Shown here: positions 27,774-36,389 of the stretch, piece after piece
Layout: each line of letters opens with the position of its first letter
Position numbering within the stretch: position 1 is the stretch's first letter
Source: a bacterium
GTDB lineage: Bacteria; Chloroflexota; Chloroflexia; Chloroflexales; Kallotenuaceae
DNA length: 48,938 bases
Direction: 5' to 3'
Assembly: GCA_016781525.1 (NCBI GenBank)
Contig: JADDQE010000118.1
Coordinates: 1-48,938 of the forward strand
Notes under the pieces: generated by a model
What the model was told of the DNA's origin: nothing
The model's database searches: none
Seen by the model: only the letters and a program-made list of their open reading frames with translations
Translations under genes and position numbers: made by a program

Positions 27774-28625
27774 CTAGCGCTGGTAGCGCGAGTGCAAGTA
27801 AAGATAGCTGCCCTGACGATGGACGCTCAGCACCCGAAGCTCGGGGGGATTGGCATAGCCAAACGCCACGCCCTCGACTAAGCTTGGGCGGGCCTGCTCC
27901 TGCGACGCGCCGACAATAATCGGGCTGATGGTAACAAACGCATCATCGATCAGCCCGTCTGCGAGAAGCGCGGCGTAGACCTGCGGCCCGGCCTCACACA
28001 GGAGACTCTCAACGCCGAATTGAGCGCGCAGGGCCCGCATCACCGCTCGCTGATCGAGCAACTCCCCCGCGACCAAATAGTCAACATGAGGGCGCGCGCC
28101 GAGGATAGCCCGTGCGACGCCAGCCCCTCGCTCAGTCGTAGCTACCACAATTGGGAGCTGGGGATCGTCCAACGCGGGGGCATGCTCCGGCACACGGCCA
28201 CTGCGGGTCAGGACCACTAGCAGCGGGGTTGGCTGGCGCCCCTCATGCTTACGGAGCGCCGCGAAAGCAGCGGCATCGGCGGGAAAGACGGCGCCCGGCG
28301 TCCAGACATGGTTGCCAGCAGCGGTGATCGACGAGCCGCCGACCAGCACCGCGTCGGCACGTGCGCGCAGCAGCCCCATCAGCCAGCGGTCGTGCCGATC
28401 GCGGCGGCTAATGTCGCCTCCACCCAGGTGGCCCGGACTGTTAAACGACACGCGGCCGTCATGTGACATCACGAAGTTGACGTAGGTGAAGGGCCGGTCG
28501 GCTGCATCGGGAAGCGGCCAGCCACCGTAGAGCTCCCGAAACGCCGCAGGGAGCTGGCGTCCCACCGGTGGCTGCTCGTCAAAAAGCACTGTAAACGGCG
28601 CTCCAGGTCCGCCTGGCTCGATCAT
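27774..28625 (-). CDS. RibD C-terminal-domain (DHFR-like) reductase
   Basis: A 283-residue NADPH-dependent reductase of the RibD_C/DHFR fold. ATG 28625 follows a GGAGAGGAAG ribosome site. FTYVNFVMSHDGRVSF is the N-terminal strand-loop, DAVLVGGSSITA a nucleotide-binding segment, and ESLLCEAGPQVYAALLADG the typical C-terminal motif. There is no deaminase domain, so it is not a full RibD. It is the last gene of the PTPS-folE-SDR operon, 45 nt after the SDR; a role as a pterin or dihydrofolate-type reductase is inferred from that context, with riboflavin synthesis the alternative. Confidence 0.88.
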   Translation of the reverse strand: MIEPGGPGAPFTVLFDEQPPVGRQLPAAFRELYGGWPLPDAADRPFTYVNFVMSHDGRVSFNSPGHLGGGDISRRDRHDRWLMGLLRARADAVLVGGSSITAAGNHVWTPGAVFPADAAAFAALRKHEGRQPTPLLVVLTRSGRVPEHAPALDDPQLPIVVATTERGAGVARAILGARPHVDYLVAGELLDQRAVMRALRAQFGVESLLCEAGPQVYAALLADGLIDDAFVTISPIIVGASQEQARPSLVEGVAFGYANPPELRVLSVHRQGSYLYLHSRYQR

Positions 28626-28670
28626 GCGCTTCCTCTCCCTCGACCTCAATCAACCCGCGGCTGCCAGGAC

Positions 28671-29375
28671 CTAGAGCTTTCCAGCAATGTGCCCCAGCAT
28701 AATCTCATCGATCGAGACACACGGCGGCTCGCCGGCGGCGCGTACGATTGCGCGCGCAACGTCGCCGGGCTGGAGCATGTTGGCACGGTTCCACTCACCC
28801 GGCACATGTTCCCACAAAGGGGTATCGACCGCGCCCGGAATCACAGCAGTAACCTTAATCCCACGAGGGCGCAGCTCTGCGCGGATCGCCTCGCTAAAGC
28901 CCAATACACCAAACTTAGCAGCGGAGTAAGCCGACCAGTTCGGAAAGCCACTGCGGCCGGCGATCGACGCAAGGGTAAACAGATGGCCACCACTCTGCAT
29001 ATGGCCAGCAGCGTGCTTGCAGAGCAGGAATGTTCCGGTCAGCGAGACCCGCACTGTCTGCTCCCAAGCGGCCAGGCTCAGCTCTGTAAAGGGGGCCACG
29101 ACAGCACCGCCTGCACTACACACCACGACGTCGACTATTCCCGTAATAGCCGCAGCTGTGTCGACTAGCCGTCTTACATGCGGCTCCGCTGTAACATCAC
29201 AGAGTACGAGCGTCGTCTCGCCGCCGGCGTGCCGCACGAGCTCCGCAGTCGCCTCAAGCTCGGCCTGCGAGCGTGAGGCGACCACGACATGATCGCCACA
29301 TGCGGCAAAGGCCAGTGCAGTCGCTCGGCCAATGCCTCGACCAGCCCCGGTAACAATGACGACGCGCTTAGTCAT
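28671..29375 (-). CDS. SDR-family oxidoreductase in the pterin operon
   Basis: Classical SDR of 234 residues, from ATG 29375, which lies inside the last codons of folE (8-nt overlap) with GGAG about 11 nt upstream. Cofactor loop TGAGRGIG, NAG-like CSAGG, catalytic LASIAG Ser and YSAAK Tyr/Lys. The ending IPGAVDTPLWEHVPGEW resembles general 3-ketoacyl-reductase-like SDRs, so substrate cannot be read from sequence. Coupling to folE and PTPS suggests reduction of a pyruvoyl-tetrahydropterin side chain, the sepiapterin reductase step; this is inference. Confidence 0.9.
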   Translation of the reverse strand: MTKRVVIVTGAGRGIGRATALAFAACGDHVVVASRSQAELEATAELVRHAGGETTLVLCDVTAEPHVRRLVDTAAAITGIVDVVVCSAGGAVVAPFTELSLAAWEQTVRVSLTGTFLLCKHAAGHMQSGGHLFTLASIAGRSGFPNWSAYSAAKFGVLGFSEAIRAELRPRGIKVTAVIPGAVDTPLWEHVPGEWNRANMLQPGDVARAIVRAAGEPPCVSIDEIMLGHIAGKL

Positions 29376-30084
29376 TATGGCGACTGCTCCGAATAAGCTC
29401 CAGGAACTCACCGCGCGTCTTCGAATCGGTCTTAAACCCACCGCGCATCGCGCTGGTCACCATACTGGCGTTCTCTTTGCGCACCCCGCGCATGACCGAG
29501 CAGAGATGAATGCCTTCGGCGACCACTGCAACGCCGGCAGGATTAAGGTGGCGATCGATAAAATCTGCGATCTCAACCGTCATACGCTCCTGCACCTGAA
29601 GCCGCCGCGCAAACATCTCGACGATGCGCGGAATCTTTGACAGGCCAATCACCTTCCCTTGCGGGAGATAGGCGACATGGGCATGACCGTAGAACGGCAG
29701 CATATGGTGCTCGCAAAGGCTGTAGAAGTGGATATCACGTACAACGACCATCTCGTCGTAGTGCACCGTGAAGATCGCATCGTTGATGAGCGCCTCAGGA
29801 TCAACTCGGTACCCGGCGGTTAGCTCGGAGAGCGCTCTTGCAAAGCGCGAAGGCGTATTCAACAGTCCCTCACGCTCGGGATCCTCGCCGATCTCTGTGA
29901 GGATCGTTGTCATGGCGCGCTCGATCGCCGGATTGGAACGGAAGCGGAGCCCTTCGAGCTTGCCGGTTCGCTCGTCAGGGCCGATCATATAGGCCAGCGG
30001 CCCATCATCCGCGATCGCCGCCGCTTCGGCGTCGATCACCATTGGTGTCGTTGTATTTCCATTTAATGTTGTGTCATCGCTCAT
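29368..30084 (-). CDS. folE: GTP cyclohydrolase I
   Basis: Zinc enzyme that converts GTP to 7,8-dihydroneopterin triphosphate, the entry to folate and biopterin synthesis. Zn ligands Cys124 and His127 (SLCEHHMLPF) and Cys195 (GIHLCSVMRGVRK); the substrate-binding GKVIGLSKIPRIVE segment (143-156) is intact. The first 45 residues are a non-conserved extension. The start overlaps the PTPS stop by ATGA, and its end overlaps the SDR start by 8 nt. Confidence 0.97.
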   Translation of the reverse strand: MSDDTTLNGNTTTPMVIDAEAAAIADDGPLAYMIGPDERTGKLEGLRFRSNPAIERAMTTILTEIGEDPEREGLLNTPSRFARALSELTAGYRVDPEALINDAIFTVHYDEMVVVRDIHFYSLCEHHMLPFYGHAHVAYLPQGKVIGLSKIPRIVEMFARRLQVQERMTVEIADFIDRHLNPAGVAVVAEGIHLCSVMRGVRKENASMVTSAMRGGFKTDSKTRGEFLELIRSSRHND

Positions 30085-30905
30085 GGCTCGCGCACTCCAT
30101 ATTCGAATATGTTATTTGGTGTTTCCCATAGCTTGATCCAGCGGAGCCGTCGCCCGAGCACTGCTGCTAGGCGCTGCCACAAATAGACGACAACATGCTC
30201 CGCTGTCGACGGCCGCTCCTGAAAAAACGCATGTTGCCGATCAAGGTGGGTATGGTCAAGCTCGTCAAGCAGCGGCTGCACCGCCGCGTCAAGCTCCACC
30301 AAGTTTATCACCATCCCCGTTGCCGGATCGACGGGCCCGTCAACTGTCACCTCGAAGCGGTAATCGTGACCGTGACCCTTCTCGTTATTGCACTTGCCGT
30401 AGAGCGCAACGTTTTCGTCCGGGCTAAGCTGTGAACTGTCGAGCCGGTGCGCCGCCGAAAACTGGTAGCTCCGGCCAAAGCTCGCGGTCATGCCGCCATA
30501 GAAGTCGGCAAAAATATCCGCGGTCTCGTAGAGCCGCAGCCGATGCAGCCGCACACCGCTTGGCAGCTCCGGCGCAATCAAGGACCAAAGCACCTGTACG
30601 ATATTTTCGGTCGTCGGCTGACGATCACGAAAATAGGCCATATCCTCGTTTAAGTGCTTGTGGTCAAAGCCCTCCAGCACGCGGCCCACAGTCCGCTTGA
30701 GCTCGGTCACATTAATAACCATGCCCGTGGCCAGATCGACCTCACCCGCGGTTGTCACCTCCAGCACATAGTTGTGACCATGGCCGTAGGCATTGGTGCA
30801 TTTACCAAATACTTCGACGTTCCGCTCCGGGCTCCATTCAGCATTCCAATAGCGATGGGCCGCCGAAAATTCAAAGCGCTTGCTTGTTAAAACTTCCATA
30901 ACCAT
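30081..30905 (-). CDS. Tandem 6-pyruvoyl-tetrahydropterin synthase (two fused domains)
   Basis: A 274-residue protein of two consecutive PTPS/QueD-like domains (1-136 and 137-274). Both keep the zinc histidines (His17 with GHGH 41-44; His153 with GHGH 177-180), the catalytic Cys (36 and 172), the Asp-His pair (FDHKH 80-84; LDHTH 216-220) and the closing Glu (127 and 261). So both halves look active, unlike many degenerate duplications. PTPS removes triphosphate from dihydroneopterin triphosphate; QueD relatives act in queuosine synthesis. The folE neighbour fits both, but the SDR favours the biopterin-type route. An alternative start at ATG 30899 is possible. Confidence 0.92.
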   Translation of the reverse strand: MVMEVLTSKRFEFSAAHRYWNAEWSPERNVEVFGKCTNAYGHGHNYVLEVTTAGEVDLATGMVINVTELKRTVGRVLEGFDHKHLNEDMAYFRDRQPTTENIVQVLWSLIAPELPSGVRLHRLRLYETADIFADFYGGMTASFGRSYQFSAAHRLDSSQLSPDENVALYGKCNNEKGHGHDYRFEVTVDGPVDPATGMVINLVELDAAVQPLLDELDHTHLDRQHAFFQERPSTAEHVVVYLWQRLAAVLGRRLRWIKLWETPNNIFEYGVREP

Positions 30906-30965
30906 CCTTTTCCGGCGAGAAGCGTGCCAGGGCCGGCAGGTCAGGTCGAGACTATCACTTACTTA

Positions 30966-30994
30966 AGTATAGCGTGTTTAGACGCTTTGGTCCA
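30966..30994 (-). promoter_or_regulatory. Promoter of the PTPS-folE operon
   Basis: Minus strand: -35 TGGACC (30994-30989), 17-nt spacer, -10 TATACT (30971-30966). Leader of about 55 nt to the PTPS gene. Confidence 0.55.
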
Positions 30995-30998
30995 TTGA

Positions 30999-31028
30999 TT
31001 GACGGTGTGCTCAGCATCATGCTATCGT
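30999..31028 (+). promoter_or_regulatory. Promoter of acetoacetyl-CoA synthetase gene
   Basis: -35 TTGACG (30999-31004), 18-nt spacer, -10 TATCGT (31023-31028). It is divergent to the PTPS promoter a few bases away, so the two could share control. Confidence 0.5.
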
Positions 31029-31078
31029 TACGAGGCGATACTCCTCATTTGCCACTAGCTCATCCACGGAGGACGAAG

Positions 31079-33100
31079 ATGTCCACAGATACAGAGCAGA
31101 GCGAAGGGACAATCTTGTGGGAGCCCTCGGCTGCCCTTCAAGCCCAGGCGACCATAACACGCTATCTGGACTGGCTAAGCGAGCGTGGGCAGTGCTTTGA
31201 CAGCTACGCCGCGCTCTGGGAATGGTCGGCAACGGACATCGAGAGTTTTTGGGCATCATTATGGGATTTCTTCGAGGTGCGCGCGAGCGCTCCGTACACT
31301 GCAGTTTTGCCGCGGCCCGAGATGCCGGGCGCCCAATGGTTCAGCGACGCCACCCTCAACTACGCCGAGCATATTTTTCGCAATGCGGACCCCAACCGCC
31401 CGGCGATCATTTTTCAGTCAGAGCGGCAGCCGGCGACCGAAATATCATGGAGCGCTCTCGAACAGCAGGTTGGATCGATTGCGGCTGCACTTCGAGCAAT
31501 GGGCGTACAGCCGGGTGATCGGGTCGTCGCCTATCTGCCGAATATTCCGCAGGCTGTCATTGCCTTTTTGGCCTGCGCAAGTCTAGGCGCCGTCTGGTCA
31601 AGCTGCTCACCGGACTTCGGCAGCCCCAGCGTGATCGACCGCTTTACCCAGATCGAGCCCAAGGTCCTGTTCGCGGTCGACGGCTACCAGTATGGCGGCA
31701 AAACATTTGATCGACGCGCAACAGTAGCCGAGCTGCAGCGCGCACTACCAACCGTCCAACAAACCGTGCTGATCCCATACCTTGACCCAGACGCCGCAAC
31801 GGAGAGCTTAACCAGCGCCGTGCTGTGGGGCGATCTCCTGCGCGAAGCAGCACCCCTCTTGTGCAAACCACTGCCATTTGAGCATCCGCTTTGGATTTTG
31901 TACTCGTCGGGGACGACCGGGCTCCCCAAGCCGATTGTCCATGGTCAGGGTGGTATCCTGCTGGAGCATCTCAAGTCGCTCAGCCTGCATCTCGATCTCA
32001 AGCGGGGCGATCGCTTCTTCTGGTTTACGACGACCGGCTGGATGATGTGGAACTTTTTGGTCGGCGGGCTGCTCGTGGGCGCGACGATCTTGGTCTACGA
32101 CGGCAGCCCAGCCTACCCTGACCTCGATGCACTGTGGCGCTTCGCCGCCGAGACCGAAATGACCTTTTTCGGCACGAGCGCGCCATATATTACGGCGTGC
32201 CTCAAAGCCGGGCTAACGCCAGGCGCAACGCATGATCTCGCCAAACTCAAGGGCATGGGATCGACAGGCTCGCCACTACCGCCGGAAGGCTTCCAGTGGG
32301 CCTACGCGGAGGTCAAGCGCGACCTTTGGCTCGCCTCGATCAGCGGCGGCACCGACCTCTGCACCGCGTTTGTCGGCGGCTGTCCGCTGCTGCCCGTCTA
32401 TTCAGGCGAGCTCCAATGCCGCTCGCTGGGTGCGAATGTACAGGCCTTTGACGAACAAGGCCAACCGTTGATCGAGCAGGTTGGCGAGCTGGTTATTACC
32501 AAGCCGATGCTTTCGATGCCACTCTTTTTCTGGAACGATCCTGATAACAAGCGCTATCGCGAAAGCTACTTCGAAATGTACCCCGGGATCTGGCGCCACG
32601 GCGACTGGATCAAAATCACGCGGCGCGGCAGTGCCGTAATCTATGGCCGCTCCGACTCGACCATCAACCGCATGGGCGTACGGATGGGCACCAGCGAGTT
32701 TTATCGAGTCGTCGAGGACATTCCGGAAATCCTCGATAGCCTGGTGATCGATCTGGAAGGGCTGGGACGCGCGTCCTATATGCCGCTCTTCGTGGTTCTC
32801 AAGCCTGGACACACGCTCGACGACAGCCTCCGGACGACGATCCGGCAGCGGATTCGTACAACGTTGTCGCCGCGTCATATTCCCGACGATATCTTTGTGA
32901 TCCCCGAGGTCCCACGGACACTCAACGGGAAGAAGCTCGAAGTACCGATCAAAAAGCTCTTCTTAGGTATGCCGATCGAGAAAGCCGCCAATCCCGACTC
33001 GATGAGCAATCCGCATACGCTCGCGTACTTTGTCGAGCTGGCGAAAGCCAGGCATGCTCGGCAAGATAGCGCAGGAGGATCAGCCAGTGCCACAGTATAG
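31079..33100 (+). CDS. Acetoacetyl-CoA synthetase
   Basis: Acyl-adenylate-forming enzyme that activates acetoacetate with ATP and CoA, 673 residues from ATG 31079 (GGAGGA 5 nt upstream). Features: N-terminal WFSDATLNYAEH, the AMP-binding P-loop SSGTTGLPKP, TTTGWMMWNFLVGGLLVGA, GGTDLCTAFVGG, HGDW, and the C-terminal GKKLEVPIKKL lysine segment. The two halves of the family pattern separate it from acetyl-CoA synthetase. It may let the cell use acetoacetate or recycle polyhydroxybutyrate products. The 3' end overlaps the peptidase start by 14 nt. Confidence 0.93.
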   Translation: MSTDTEQSEGTILWEPSAALQAQATITRYLDWLSERGQCFDSYAALWEWSATDIESFWASLWDFFEVRASAPYTAVLPRPEMPGAQWFSDATLNYAEHIFRNADPNRPAIIFQSERQPATEISWSALEQQVGSIAAALRAMGVQPGDRVVAYLPNIPQAVIAFLACASLGAVWSSCSPDFGSPSVIDRFTQIEPKVLFAVDGYQYGGKTFDRRATVAELQRALPTVQQTVLIPYLDPDAATESLTSAVLWGDLLREAAPLLCKPLPFEHPLWILYSSGTTGLPKPIVHGQGGILLEHLKSLSLHLDLKRGDRFFWFTTTGWMMWNFLVGGLLVGATILVYDGSPAYPDLDALWRFAAETEMTFFGTSAPYITACLKAGLTPGATHDLAKLKGMGSTGSPLPPEGFQWAYAEVKRDLWLASISGGTDLCTAFVGGCPLLPVYSGELQCRSLGANVQAFDEQGQPLIEQVGELVITKPMLSMPLFFWNDPDNKRYRESYFEMYPGIWRHGDWIKITRRGSAVIYGRSDSTINRMGVRMGTSEFYRVVEDIPEILDSLVIDLEGLGRASYMPLFVVLKPGHTLDDSLRTTIRQRIRTTLSPRHIPDDIFVIPEVPRTLNGKKLEVPIKKLFLGMPIEKAANPDSMSNPHTLAYFVELAKARHARQDSAGGSASATV

Positions 33101-34937
33101 CTTTGACCAGTTTTCGGCAGTGCGTAATTACTACGACCTCAGCTGGAGCCCCGACGGACGATCCATCGCCTATGTCACGAACATCTCGGGTCAGTTCAAC
33201 GTGTGGCGTCAGCCAATCGCCACAACCACGGAAGGCCACTCGGCTATGCCGATCCAGCTGACCGCGTTAACGGAAGAGACAGCCCGCCGCGCCGTCTGGA
33301 GTCCCGACAACCAGCGCATCTTGATGCTTGCCGACCGCCACGGCACCGAAAATTACCAAATCTACGAAGTGCCGCCCGAGCATGGCTGGCTTTACCCGAT
33401 CACGAACAATCCGGCTGTGCGCCACGAGATCGGAGAGCGGCCATTCAGCCCGGATGGTCAATTGATCGCCTACGGCTCGAACGAGCGCTCGCCAAGTGAT
33501 ATTGACGTGGTTGTCCAGGATCTCGAGTCCGGCGAGATACGGCCGCTGCTCGCTGGCGACGCCATGTACTTTCCGCACGCCTGGTCGCCTGATGGAAAAG
33601 CGGTGCTAGTCATCCAGTTCATCCAAAACACCGACCAAGATCTGCATCTGTGTAACGTCGAAACCGGAGAAAGCCGCAACTTGACACGACATGAGGGGGA
33701 CATACGGTTCGAGCCAGGCCCCTGGAAGCCGGACGGGAGCGGCTTCTACGTCCGTAGTAATCGAGAGCGCGAGTTTATGGGCCTCGCCTTCTTCGACGTC
33801 AGAAGCAACCAGCTAGAATGGCTGGAAACTCCGGAATGGGATGTCGAGCATGTTGCGTTGTCACAGGATGGCCGGTACCTCGCATGGATTGTTAACGAGG
33901 ACGGCTATTCACGGTTGGCGGTACGTGATACCTCAACCGATGAGGTACGTCGGTACGATCAGCTACCACGCGGTGTCTACACATTGCCACGCTGGAGCCC
34001 GACCGAGCCGCGGCTGGCGCTGTTGATTACCCGGCCAGTCCGTCCAGCGAACGTGTATCTGCTGGATGTCGAGAGCGGAGAGGTGCGGATGCTGACACAA
34101 AGCTTTCTCGGCGGTGTGCCCGAGGCGGAGATGGTTGAGCCTGAGGTAATCCGCTATCCTTCCTTCGACGAACGGCAGATCCCGGCCTACCTTTTCAGGC
34201 CAAAAAATCTCGCACAGGGTGAGCGAGTCCCGGTTGTCCTCTCGATCCACGGCGGACCTGAAGCGCAGGAGCGGCCCAACTACGCGTATAACGGTCTATA
34301 CCAATACCTGCTCAATCGCAAGATTGGCGTGCTTGCAACGAACATCCGCGGATCGACCGGCTACGGCATCTCGTACCAGAAGCTGATCCACCGCAATTGG
34401 GGCGGCGGTGAGCTGCACGATTTGGAGCACGCGGCGCACTATCTGCACACGCTCGACTGGGTCGATCCCAAACGCTTGGGTGTCTTTGGCGGGTCGTTTG
34501 GTGGCTTTGCCACTTTGTCGTGTGTAACGCGGTTACCGGAGTATTGGGCGGCCGCGGTCGATATCGTGGGACCGTCCAACTTGATAACGTTTGTGAAGGC
34601 CGTCCCACCCTTCTGGCGGAGATTCATGAAAGCCTGGGTGGGCGATCCCGAGGAAGACGCGGCAATGCTGCAGGAGCGTAGCCCGATCACCTACGTCGAC
34701 AATATCCGTGCCCCATTGCTCGTCATCCAGGGTGCGAATGATCCACGGGTGGTTAAGGGCGAGTCAGACCAGATGGTCGAGCGACTCCGGGAGCTTGGCC
34801 GCACCGTGGAATACCTGGTGTTCGAGGATGAGGGCCATGGCTTCACCAAGACCTCCAACTCGCTCAAAGCCCTCCGAATGAGCGCCGAGTGGCTGGAGCG
34901 CCATTTGTCGCCGACGGCTTCCGCTCCGCCCCAATAG
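33087..34937 (+). CDS. S9-family prolyl oligopeptidase (acylaminoacyl-peptidase-like)
   Basis: Serine peptidase with an N-terminal beta-propeller (about 1-350, recurring WSPDG/WSPTE blades) and a C-terminal alpha/beta hydrolase. Catalytic Ser470 in GGSFGG, Asp552 in GANDPR and His584 in EGHGF are in the expected order; HGGPE forms the oxyanion side. GTG 33087 is chosen because AGGAGG lies 8 nt upstream; this overlaps the upstream gene by 14 nt. There is no signal peptide, so it should be cytosolic and act on short peptides. 616 residues is typical. Confidence 0.94.
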   Translation: MPQYSFDQFSAVRNYYDLSWSPDGRSIAYVTNISGQFNVWRQPIATTTEGHSAMPIQLTALTEETARRAVWSPDNQRILMLADRHGTENYQIYEVPPEHGWLYPITNNPAVRHEIGERPFSPDGQLIAYGSNERSPSDIDVVVQDLESGEIRPLLAGDAMYFPHAWSPDGKAVLVIQFIQNTDQDLHLCNVETGESRNLTRHEGDIRFEPGPWKPDGSGFYVRSNREREFMGLAFFDVRSNQLEWLETPEWDVEHVALSQDGRYLAWIVNEDGYSRLAVRDTSTDEVRRYDQLPRGVYTLPRWSPTEPRLALLITRPVRPANVYLLDVESGEVRMLTQSFLGGVPEAEMVEPEVIRYPSFDERQIPAYLFRPKNLAQGERVPVVLSIHGGPEAQERPNYAYNGLYQYLLNRKIGVLATNIRGSTGYGISYQKLIHRNWGGGELHDLEHAAHYLHTLDWVDPKRLGVFGGSFGGFATLSCVTRLPEYWAAAVDIVGPSNLITFVKAVPPFWRRFMKAWVGDPEEDAAMLQERSPITYVDNIRAPLLVIQGANDPRVVKGESDQMVERLRELGRTVEYLVFEDEGHGFTKTSNSLKALRMSAEWLERHLSPTASAPPQ

Positions 34938-34979
34938 GTCAAGGGCTCCAGCGACGAGACGTGCACTACAACCAAGTGG

Positions 34980-35411
34980 TCACAACAACGAAAGCTGCTC
35001 GGCAGGCGGTTCTTCGGGCGGCGGCAGCGGCTGATAGCCATGCTCCACCGCCCACTCGGCACTTGGACCAGCCCAGCGGAAGCGCCGAAGATCGATGCGG
35101 TCACGCTCATCAAACATGATGCCCTCGTCCACGAGCAGCTTGCGCTGCAGCAATCCCTTGGTGCTGATCCCTCCCTGCGCGTTCACAATCCGCTGCCAGG
35201 GAACTTGCTCCACGCCGGCCTTGGGAATTTGATTGAGCGCCTGCCCGATCGTTCGGGCGTCAATGCCGCCCCCAACAATCGTGGCGATGTCGCCGTAGGT
35301 GCTTACGAGCCCCGGCGGGACCTGCTGCACTACCTCGTAGATCCGCAGCTTCAAGACCTCAGGAAGCTCCACCTGCCTCGAGCGCACTTTGTCCTCCACC
35401 GACGGCCGCAC
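34980..35411 (-). CDS. Alkyltransferase-like (ATL) DNA-binding protein
   Basis: A 143-residue protein of the O6-alkylguanine-DNA alkyltransferase fold. The active-site motif is PWQR (71-74, QVPWQRIVNAQGGIS) where true methyltransferases have PCHR, so the acceptor cysteine is Trp72. This substitution is the hallmark of ATL proteins, which flip alkylated bases and recruit nucleotide excision repair. The helix-turn-helix VSTYGDIA and Arg finger region are kept. The first 18 and last 20 residues are extensions. It lies 3 nt after the DedA stop on the same strand. Confidence 0.9.
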   Translation of the reverse strand: MRPSVEDKVRSRQVELPEVLKLRIYEVVQQVPPGLVSTYGDIATIVGGGIDARTIGQALNQIPKAGVEQVPWQRIVNAQGGISTKGLLQRKLLVDEGIMFDERDRIDLRRFRWAGPSAEWAVEHGYQPLPPPEEPPAEQLSLL

Positions 35412-35414
35412 GTT

Positions 35415-36035
35415 TTACCGCGCCGACTCAGGCCGACCCCGGCGCTGCTTGCGATACCAAACCCAAGCGGCTCCCACGATGACCAGCCCACCCAGCACAA
35501 CGTACGCGACGGGGCCGAGATACGTATTGACCTTGTCGTAGTTCTCGCCGAGCAGTCGGCCAAGATAGGCCAACACTGCGGCCCAGATGCCCGTTCCAAG
35601 TGCCGAGTACAACAAAAACGTGAGCAGGTTCATGCCGGAGATGCCGGCCGGAATCGAGATCAAGGAGCGGACCCCAGGAATTAACCGGCCGAAGAAGACC
35701 GCCTTGTGGCCGTGTCGATCGAACCAGCGGTCCGCCTTCTCGATTTCGTCGCTTGAGACCGTCAGCCACCTTCCATAGCGATCCGCCAGCTCCTTGAGCC
35801 GCTCCTCGCCAAGGAGGCGGCCAAGGTAGTAGAGTGGAAGCGCTCCGAGCACAGAGCCGAGCATTCCTGCCAGCACCACGCCGATGAACGTCAGCTTGCC
35901 CTGCGCCGACGTAAAGCCAGCCAGCGGCATAATGAGCTCTGACGGTATCGGTGGAAAGATGTTCTCTAAAAACATCAAAGCGACGATCCCAACATAGCCG
36001 AGCGACTCCATCAAGCTTTTGATCCAGTCAAGCAC
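35415..36035 (-). CDS. DedA-family membrane protein
   Basis: A 206-residue polytopic membrane protein with the DedA/VTT features: ENIFPPIPSELIMPLAG near the N-terminus, the FFGRLIPGVRSLISIPAGISGM central motif, and re-entrant-looking hydrophobic loops. DedA proteins are implicated in undecaprenyl-phosphate or phospholipid flipping and membrane-potential homeostasis. Upstream lies the divergent ABC transporter control region. Confidence 0.92.
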   Translation of the reverse strand: MLDWIKSLMESLGYVGIVALMFLENIFPPIPSELIMPLAGFTSAQGKLTFIGVVLAGMLGSVLGALPLYYLGRLLGEERLKELADRYGRWLTVSSDEIEKADRWFDRHGHKAVFFGRLIPGVRSLISIPAGISGMNLLTFLLYSALGTGIWAAVLAYLGRLLGENYDKVNTYLGPVAYVVLGGLVIVGAAWVWYRKQRRGRPESAR

Positions 36036-36298
36036 AATCGGTCACTCTCCTCGCACCGGAATCAACCATCCCCGATCCCGGCAGCCAGCGGGTGTAATTG
36101 TTGGCAAGCCTAGCGGGCGTACCGAGCTATCTGGAATTTGGAGGAGTAGGTGCGGGAATGACTGGTGCCCGGACCAACTCCAGGTTTCCTGATGCGCTCA
36201 CGTTTCCATTCTCGAGTGATCAGCCTCACTCCAATCAATTAAGAGCAAGACCTGCGCCAAGTACTCCCCTTGGCAGCTCACGGCCGCACGTCCTGCAG

Positions 36299-36317
36299 GG
36301 TTGTCACGGCGACAACC
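36299..36317. promoter_or_regulatory. Operator-like palindrome GGTTGTC-N5-GACAACC
   Basis: Perfect 7-bp arms around a 5-nt centre, ending 4 nt before the -35 box of the ABC transporter promoter. Size and position fit a dimeric repressor or activator site. No regulator gene is adjacent. Confidence 0.6.
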
Positions 36318-36321
36318 TACA

Positions 36322-36350
36322 TTGACCCCTTAACCGGCGTGCAGTATTAT
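36322..36350 (+). promoter_or_regulatory. ABC transporter promoter
   Basis: -35 TTGACC (36322-36327), 17-nt spacer, -10 TATTAT (36345-36350); start near 36357, about 33 nt before the ATPase ATG. Confidence 0.75.
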
Positions 36351-36389
36351 TACCGAGACAAACGTACAGAAACTGCGCAAGGCGACCGA

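Larger units (their letters stand above)
36036..36389. other. Divergent control region, dedA / ABC transporter
   Basis: 354 nt without a gene. Its right part holds a perfect inverted repeat (36299-36317) followed by a near-consensus promoter (36322-36350) for the ABC genes. The left part shows nothing recognisable. Confidence 0.6.
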
